Assembly: GCA_028551475.1 (NCBI GenBank)
Contig: CM052357.1
Span: 2,728,001-2,792,000, forward strand
Source: Casuarina equisetifolia
Taxonomy: Eukaryota > Streptophyta > Magnoliopsida > Fagales > Casuarinaceae
Length of the DNA stretch: 64,000 nucleotides
Reading direction: 5' to 3'
Shown here: piece by piece, positions 57,797 through 64,000 of the stretch
Position numbering within the stretch: position 1 is the stretch's first letter
How the letters are laid out: each line of letters opens with the position of its first letter
The notes under the pieces: model-generated
What the model was told of the DNA's origin: nothing
The model's input: only the letters and a program-made list of their open reading frames with translations
Database searches by the model: none
Made by a program: the position numbers and the translations under genes

Positions 57797-59079
57797 GAAC
57801 TTATGGAACTTTTGATATACTATTAAGACCTAAGCTGATCTACTTTACTTTGTACTTTAAGCCCAAAGTGCTCTATTTATGGGAAAGGGCAAACGTTTTA
57901 CACTAAAAGATTAAATTTCTAAAATAAAGATTATGTATAGAGATGTCTCTAATTTTTAACGCAATTGTTATTATCAACTTTTGCAGATCGTCTTTCCCAC
58001 CTTCAATGCTTCTAAGTCTCCTCATTCTTCTGTCATCTTAAGATGAATGTTGGTTCACTTGTTTCTATGTCTATTGAGATTTCATTATTAACGTAAGTCA
58101 TCAATTAGAGCCGGAGAAACTTTTAGATGAACGAGACAAAAATTATCCTGGATATGGATCTAGACTAGATGACTTCTATCCAGTCCTCGCATTTTGTAAA
58201 ATTGTTAAAAAATAAATTAAGCTAACATTCCATTAGTTCCAAAAGTAAGTCGGGTGATTGGTTTATGCAGTAATACATTAGTAGAACACAAATATTCCAC
58301 AGACTTAACTTATAATCATAATAAATAATAATCTTAGTTTCCTATTTATCTACATTTTTAGAACATAGTTGAAGTAATAAATAATGAATTTCAAATAAGT
58401 AACTTCTGTCCAATGAAAAATAGCTTTCTACTGCCATTCACCTACATTTTTAATGATAAAGAAGCTATTAGATCTATTTGCATATCATATGCTATAATTA
58501 ATTTGGAGTATAGCTTTCCATAGATATTGGTATGTACTTTCAACATTAAAAAAGCACTCTCCCAAGTTTATTTATGTTTAATATTACACAATCAATTCGA
58601 AAGTCCAATTAATCTGCAACACGATAAACAATTACTCTACATTATTACTTATATATATTTTCAACATTAACAAAGTTGCCAAGCTTATTTGTTTATGTTC
58701 TATATAATCAATTTTAAAAAAGTGCTTTTCTAATGTCACCATCCTTGTCTAAGGATGTTCATCTACTTATCCATGCAATCTCAAATAGCGAACAAGAACA
58801 AATATATGATTTGCATTATATGTTACGCTTTCATTATGTTATCCTTGGATGAATTGCATGCCATCGAAGACGTTCTCCTTAGTTACTTATGCAGCTATGT
58901 ATTCATTGATGTGATTTGTGTTACAATCAGCGAGGCAAAACAGCATCATTCAGGGCCATAGAACACGCTTAGAACTATTTCAATAAATCATATAAAAAAG
59001 TCATCATTTGTTAAGCACGTAGAGACTTGGAAAAATGTTATCCTAAAAGTATGCAGTATGCAGTATGCAGTCTTGCAGT
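57797..59079 (+). repeat. Repeat F, fullest copy, with spacer
   Basis: 57,980-58,870 is the longest version of the repeat found at 33,490-34,065 and inverted at 22,880-23,600. It keeps 'gatgaattgcatgccatcg' followed by 'aagacgttctcc', the uninterrupted form of the 34,049 hairpin locus. The short frame at 58,755-58,961 is not conserved in the other copy and is not called. Confidence 0.65.
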
Positions 59080-60490
59080 CTTTTAACAAGCAACCAACTA
59101 CATCTCTGAGAATATGAATGGAATGGTTACTTCCAGTTTTACGTGTCCTCTAGCACTGGCATGCCTTGGTTTGTCAATATGGTGCCATTAATCAATTAAT
59201 AGTTGATCAACCAAAAGTACCAAATGGTAAAAAATATTCGGGTATGTGTGCATGCTTTAAATATTATTGTAAATCCTAGCTTTCTTTGGGTCTTTCACGG
59301 AGTAAAGCACACCACCCCTTCTATTTATTCATCCCGTAAATGAGTCAATCAAGCTAATCCTTGAGGGCAGAGAAAAGCACTGATTTTAGAAGCCAACGAC
59401 AAAAGATTCGTGCAATAGCCTCTCCTTTCATTGGCTGCTGCATTGCTTCTCAGCTTGCTGTAGTTTTGCAATTACTAACTGGATCAATAGCCATTTGAGT
59501 TCTAAGCAAAAAGGAGGCCCAAAAGCTTCTGGTGTTCCTTGTTTGCCTCCCTTCACGTAAGACCCATGGGTCAAAGACATTTTCATTAATTGTGAGAACG
59601 TACATAAGTGTCGTTTCTTCTTTCTGCTATCCTATAAGCTTGTATGATGCGGTTGAGAAACAAAAAATAGTTCATGCCAACATGGTAACGAAATAGGAGT
59701 GCTCAAGAATGAAGCAAGGGCAGATATATATTAAAATTTGTCATGTTGATTAATTGAAGGAGATAAGGAAAGGAACTACGGCTAGATAGAAACTTCACAA
59801 GCAAAAATAAATGAGTAAGAGTCCATATTATTCACTTCTCTACTGATTTATATATGAAATAAAGGTAATGCTCAGTTTATTCTACTCAATTATAACATTG
59901 AGACAATTTTCACAATAACAAGTTCGTGCTACATGTAATTTAACAGAATCCAAGCCACATGCTAGTTTGATTCACTTTTTCTCTTGTTGGAATTATATAT
60001 GTTACTCGGTAGTTGCTTTAGCTAATGGTAATTTTCCCATCACGTAAAGCAATATCAAGATGATAAAAGGATCGGATGTTATACAATCAAATAATAGAAG
60101 TAAACTATCTTGTCTAGGAGGCAAAAGAAAAGAGGAGAAAAGGAAAGGATCACGTAGAAGTAGAAGTGGGAAGCATATTATGAAACATAATTGTAAGGAA
60201 GAGGCTTATATTGTGCCTAGAGCTAAGGCAAGCCCAAAAAGGGAAGGCTGTTTTTAATGAGTGGAACAGCACGTTGAGGAGAAAGTTGTTGGGTGCTAAC
60301 CATGCTATTGTTGAGTTCCATAAAAAGTTCTAAAAAATAATTTGTAATAAGATAGAGTCATCTATTTAATGCTTTGAATTTTAAATTGGATATAGGTCAT
60401 TTTTTATACATTCTAACATGATATTAGAATTACGGTTCTCCCTTAGCACTACTATAGATATTTATAAGTCAAGATGCTTTAGGTTGGAGA
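59080..60490. repeat. Paralogue of 3,881-4,510, long form
   Basis: 59,080-59,290 and 60,149-60,490 match the left copy. The 850 bp between them is absent there. It includes a moderately GC stretch 59,330-59,690 with no recognised gene. Confidence 0.7.
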
Positions 60491-60809
60491 TAAGCATTGC
60501 ATTGCCTAAAGATAGGAATACAACAATAAAATGGAGACTTATAACAACCTTCATGATAATATCAAATGCTAAATGAAGAAGTATAAAAGAACAAATACAA
60601 CATGATTAATGGTAATAAAATGTGAACTTTGAAGTATTTTATTACTCAACACCTTTATTAAACTTTGAAGTATTTATAGGTGTTGTAAGAACACTTCACA
60701 CTATGGAATTAACTATTATTCACTAATACTTAGATAAACATTCCAAAACATGATTCTATATATCTATCCACACACCTAAAATAGGTCTGCCTCCAATTCT
60801 TGTTGAAGA
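60491..60809. other. RLP5 3' flank
   Basis: Matches other RLP 3' flanks ('tgattctatatatctatcc'). Confidence 0.6.
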
Positions 60810-63054
60810 TTAAATCCCAAAAAAGACCCAAAATCCGAATACATAAGAGATAGCAATAAATGCATAGAATAATAAAGGATTATCAATCATTCTATTCTTC
60901 TCTTTTTTGTCCTTACCTTGCTCTTTATATTCATCTTTAACACCATTGATCATCGAACAATTTCTCAAAAGAGGTTTTCCACAAAGTCCTGGATTGCCAT
61001 CATAGGATTGCATCTCGAAAGTTGAGAATTGTAGCTCAAATGGAATTCTTCCTGAAAAATTGTTGTAGGCAACACTAAATATTGATAGGGAAGTAAGCTT
61101 AATCAACTCATATGGAAGTTTTCCATCCAACATGTTATGAGAAAGATCTAAACTCTCCATCTCTTTCAAGTTTTTGAAAGAATTTGGTAATGGACCAGTA
61201 AAAAAATTATTTGACAAGTTCATGGAGAGAAGTTGTGACAATTGTCCAAGTTCCAAAGGAATACTACCTGTGAATTGGTTGGATGACAAGTCAAGTGCAG
61301 TAACCATTTCGAGTGGGATACCTTTGTAGGTAATGACAACATGTTTTATTTGCAAGGTTATTCCAGAGAAAGGTTGGAACTCATACTTAGGTGAAATCTT
61401 ATTCCAACATGTAATGTTACCAAGGCAACCAGGAATAACTCCTGAAATATGATTATTAGAGATATCAAAAACTCGCAACTTTTCATTTGACACATTCTTT
61501 GAAGTAAGTGCCTTTCTAAGTGATTCCCATTTAAAATAATTGCAACCAAGTTAGGATGATCATACAACCACATTGGAATATTTCTAGATAATTGATTATT
61601 TCAAACTTCAAGGATTTGTAAAGATAGGTTGTTTAATATCATGGGTGAGATAGTTCCTTCAAAGTAATTGTTGCTAAGTTGCAAAAATAGCAACTGTGTC
61701 ATGTTAGAGCCTTTTGGGAGCATTTCTCCCTACAATTTGTTGTTTGATAGATCTAAATATCTTATTCTAGTGCCAATTCTTGTCAAACTTTGTAGTACTG
61801 TTCCAGAGAACATGTTGTTAGAAAGGTCTAAACTATCAACAGACAAATTACCAAAGGACCAAGGGATAGTGCCTTCTAATGAATTTGAAGACAAGTTAAT
61901 ATCATGTAATTATGGAAAAAGATGGCCAAAGTTTTCTGGAAGCATACCACTAATATGATTATCAAACATCTCCAATATTCCAAGCAATGAAGTTTGATTG
62001 GCAATGCAATCAACAAAAGTGCCATTAATTTTGTTGCTTTGCAACCATAAAAATCGAACACTAGTGTTGAACAAAAGCCAACATGGTATACTTGTCTTTA
62101 TTAAGTTGTGAGATAAATCTAATGTCGTTAAGGAAATATGGGTGGAGATAAAGTTTAGGAACCTATGACCAATCCTTTTGTTGAGGTTGCAATTTGCTAG
62201 CAACAAAGAATCTAGTTGAAAGGTTGGGATCCACAAGGAAGATTCAGTTTCGACTTCCAAATTGTTGTATGAGAGATCAATGTAGAAGAGACTTGAAACA
62301 TTGACAAAAATAGAAAATGATAATACCCCTTCAAGTTGATTGTATGAAACATCAAAGTGCCGCATCTTACTTTGGTTAGAGAATAGTGAAGAAGGCACAT
62401 TACCACAAAGGTGATTTTGTGGTAGCAGAAGGAAGTCAAGGTTCTCTATCATTCCAAGACAAGGGGGAATATGGTCATCCAGTGCAGTTTCAGTAAAACG
62501 TAATCCTCTTAAATAATTTAATCGTTTCAATTCACAAAAAGCTGCAAAAAAGTAAACCAAATAAATGAGTTCAGTAATAATAACATAAATAGAACTCACA
62601 GAAATGATCAAATATTCTAGAGTATCCATAAATATTATGATATAACAAAATATAAAGGAAAAAAATGTTGATTATTTCAAGTAGTTGAAAGATAAAGAGT
62701 TCTCACGTCGAAGCCCTCCTCCAATTTGCAAGTTTTCAAAACCTAGAATTTCTAGCTTTTCAAACAAGGTAAACAAGGTGACATTTGGATACCAAGCACT
62801 TGATAGTGTCCAATTGTCGCCCTCCAACTCGATTTTGTAGATTACATCAGGAGTATCATCATAGCAATAAATTCATCCGCTTCGCAGCAGCTCGTTCCGT
62901 TCCAGCCCTGGAAGGCAAAACCACCAGTGGAGTTTCTGATTTCCAAGAGAGCTCTCTTCTGTTCTTCACTGCATCCTTCACCCCAAGGTAAGGGAGAAAA
63001 AGTGATGATGGTCGCCCAAAGCAAAATGACACTCGTAGCAAAACAAGAAGACAT
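60810..63054 (-). pseudogene. LRR receptor-like protein 5 (full-length pseudogene)
   Basis: ATG at 63,054 (MSSCFATSVILLWATI, signal peptide), LRRNT cap with 'CSEEQKRALLEIRNS' and a CC pair, intron donor near 62,707 and acceptor near 62,543 ('gcag' before CTTTTTGTG). Exon 2 encodes LRRs, island, 'YDGNPGLCGKPLLRNCS', acidic stretch and transmembrane helix 'FYAFIAISYVFGFWVFF'. Lesions by comparison with RLP1: a 1-bp loss in exon 1 near 62,873; TAA near 61,913; TAG near 61,733; TGA near 61,606 in place of CAA; a 1-bp loss near 61,490; and a 1-bp loss at the end that creates TAA after FGI, removing the short cytoplasmic tail at 60,810. The gene keeps its whole layout but is clearly dead. Confidence 0.9.
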
Positions 63055-63430
63055 TCTCAATGGCAGCCTCAAATTCTCTTCCGGTGGAATTGTATAAAAT
63101 CTAATGGTTTTGCATCTTGAAAGATGCGAACATATATAATTGTGAGTTGCTTTTAAAAAAGTTAAAACATAAACATGTCTATCATTTCCCGTTTAAGACG
63201 GCAATTGAAAGCAAGTCCCATTGTTTTCCGAAAAGTTCTTCAAATTTGTTGAATCTAGGTGTCCGAATTCAAAAAGTGACACGTTATTTTTAAGCTATTA
63301 CTAATAGACTAGACCCCAACATACGTCTCTTCGAATTCTAAAACAATAACTATTTGTATCACAATGCTTTGATGAAAATGTTTCCACTAAAAGCAAAAGT
63401 CTCTTTTGATCATTGCTTTTTGAAAAGCAT
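63055..63430 (-). promoter_or_regulatory. RLP5 5' flank
   Basis: Contains TATA-like 'atatataa' at 63,132-63,139 and the palindrome at 63,112-63,127, then DNA shared with 20,130-20,220, 21,160-21,420 and 43,060-43,200. Confidence 0.6.
63112..63127. promoter_or_regulatory. 16-bp palindrome in RLP5 leader or promoter
   Basis: 'gcatcttgaaagatgc' has perfect 7-bp arms around a 2-nt centre, between the TATA box and the start codon. Function unknown. Confidence 0.5.
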
Positions 63431-63599
63431 AAAAACAAGGAGTGAAGAAGAATAATATCTTTTATATATGAGGACTTATAGCATATCATTTTATACATAT
63501 TTTTTCCCATGCATTTCTATTACTCAAATATTTCACTCATGTTTTTATGAGATCAAGTTGTGACCAAGATGCAAAGCTAAGTAAATTATTTTTGTGATG

Positions 63600-63990
63600 A
63601 TTTCCTAGGAAGTTCCTCTCGCCGTGCTCCAATCTACACGGCCACGGAAGCATTCGCTTTTTCCCACTTCACAACTCCAAATCATTCGTCATTTATTTTT
63701 GGTCCCCATGATGGTCAAAAGACATCTGTTTTTTGCCCTCTAAAGAAGTGAATGATTGTGCATCTTAACCACGCTGCCTTACTAAAGATATTTCCACTAT
63801 CAATAAAACTACTTTTAATTTTTGCTTTAGAAAACTTAAAAGCGTCAAAACGTGTATCATTTTCCACTTCAAACCAAGAAACACGACGTCTGATCAAAAA
63901 GTTAAGTTTAGCAGACTAAACTAGAGATGTTATTTCCAAGCAACTACCAATACACTGCTTACCAAGAAATGGTTGTTAGGAGTGATTTAT
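63600..63990. repeat. RLP-associated distal flank repeat, copy 3
   Basis: Matches 871-1,230 and 3,390-3,880 ('aagtgaatgattgtgcatct', 'ccacgctgccttac'). Confidence 0.7.
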
Positions 63991-64000
63991 AAATTCCTTT

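Noticed and set aside
58755-58961. 68-codon plus-strand frame
   Set aside because: Lies in repeat F; the matching copy at 33,950-34,065 does not preserve the frame.

Overview
The window is nuclear DNA of a flowering plant, most likely a eudicot and perhaps a woody one; the species cannot be told from the sequence. The evidence is AT-rich intergenic DNA, short GT-AG introns, Ty1/copia LTR retrotransposons primed by initiator tRNA-Met, LRR receptor-like protein (RLP) genes, a TIR resistance-gene relic and a plant-type 2-oxoglutarate/Fe(II) dioxygenase (2OGD). It is an accessory region built by repeated local duplication. Only one gene looks fully intact: the four-exon 2OGD of the SRG1-like group at 55,503-57,494 (+), 356 aa with all iron and 2OG ligands. 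Layout: 1-5,084 holds RLP-flank repeats and AT-rich DNA. 5,085-10,502 is a decayed copia element with 5-bp target duplications; its empty insertion site survives in the paralogous block at 52,926-52,930. 10,503-15,553 is one copy of a ~5 kb block carrying a dead 2OGD, and 52,861-57,796 is the other copy carrying the live one. RLP remnants lie on the minus strand at 17,664-20,045, 27,734-30,088, 32,776-32,975, 52,321-52,860 and 60,810-63,054, and every one is broken by a different set of lesions. Signal-peptide or 5'-flank scraps lie near 21,019 and 42,990, and possibly at the left edge. 25,935-31,205 was tandemly duplicated to 31,206-33,490, and the second copy lost about 2.7 kb including most of its RLP. 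35,520-36,335 is an old antisense copia reverse-transcriptase relic interrupted by a younger copia element (36,336-41,883; 499/500-bp LTRs differing at about 8% of positions). 44,109-50,470 carries minus-strand exons of two ordinary genes that look broken or incomplete: the 3' end of a PAK1IP1/MAK11-like WD40 protein and an ALIS/CDC50 (P4-ATPase beta-subunit) gene. Functionally, a convergent pair of 2OGD (+) then RLP (-) recurs twice, at 13-20 kb and 55-63 kb. RLPs are cell-surface immune or developmental receptors and 2OGDs make specialised metabolites or hormones; the pairing is best explained by co-duplication, with no sequence evidence that the two act together. I found no CRISPR, operon or prokaryote-like system. 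The least routine signals are two perfect 17-bp fold-back repeats sitting exactly at duplication breakpoints, copia LTRs with non-canonical ends proven by target duplications, a GC-rich low-copy repeat family of unknown origin, and small pieces of the WD40 and ALIS genes carried inside both 2OGD blocks. All comparisons were made by eye; no alignment or database search was run.
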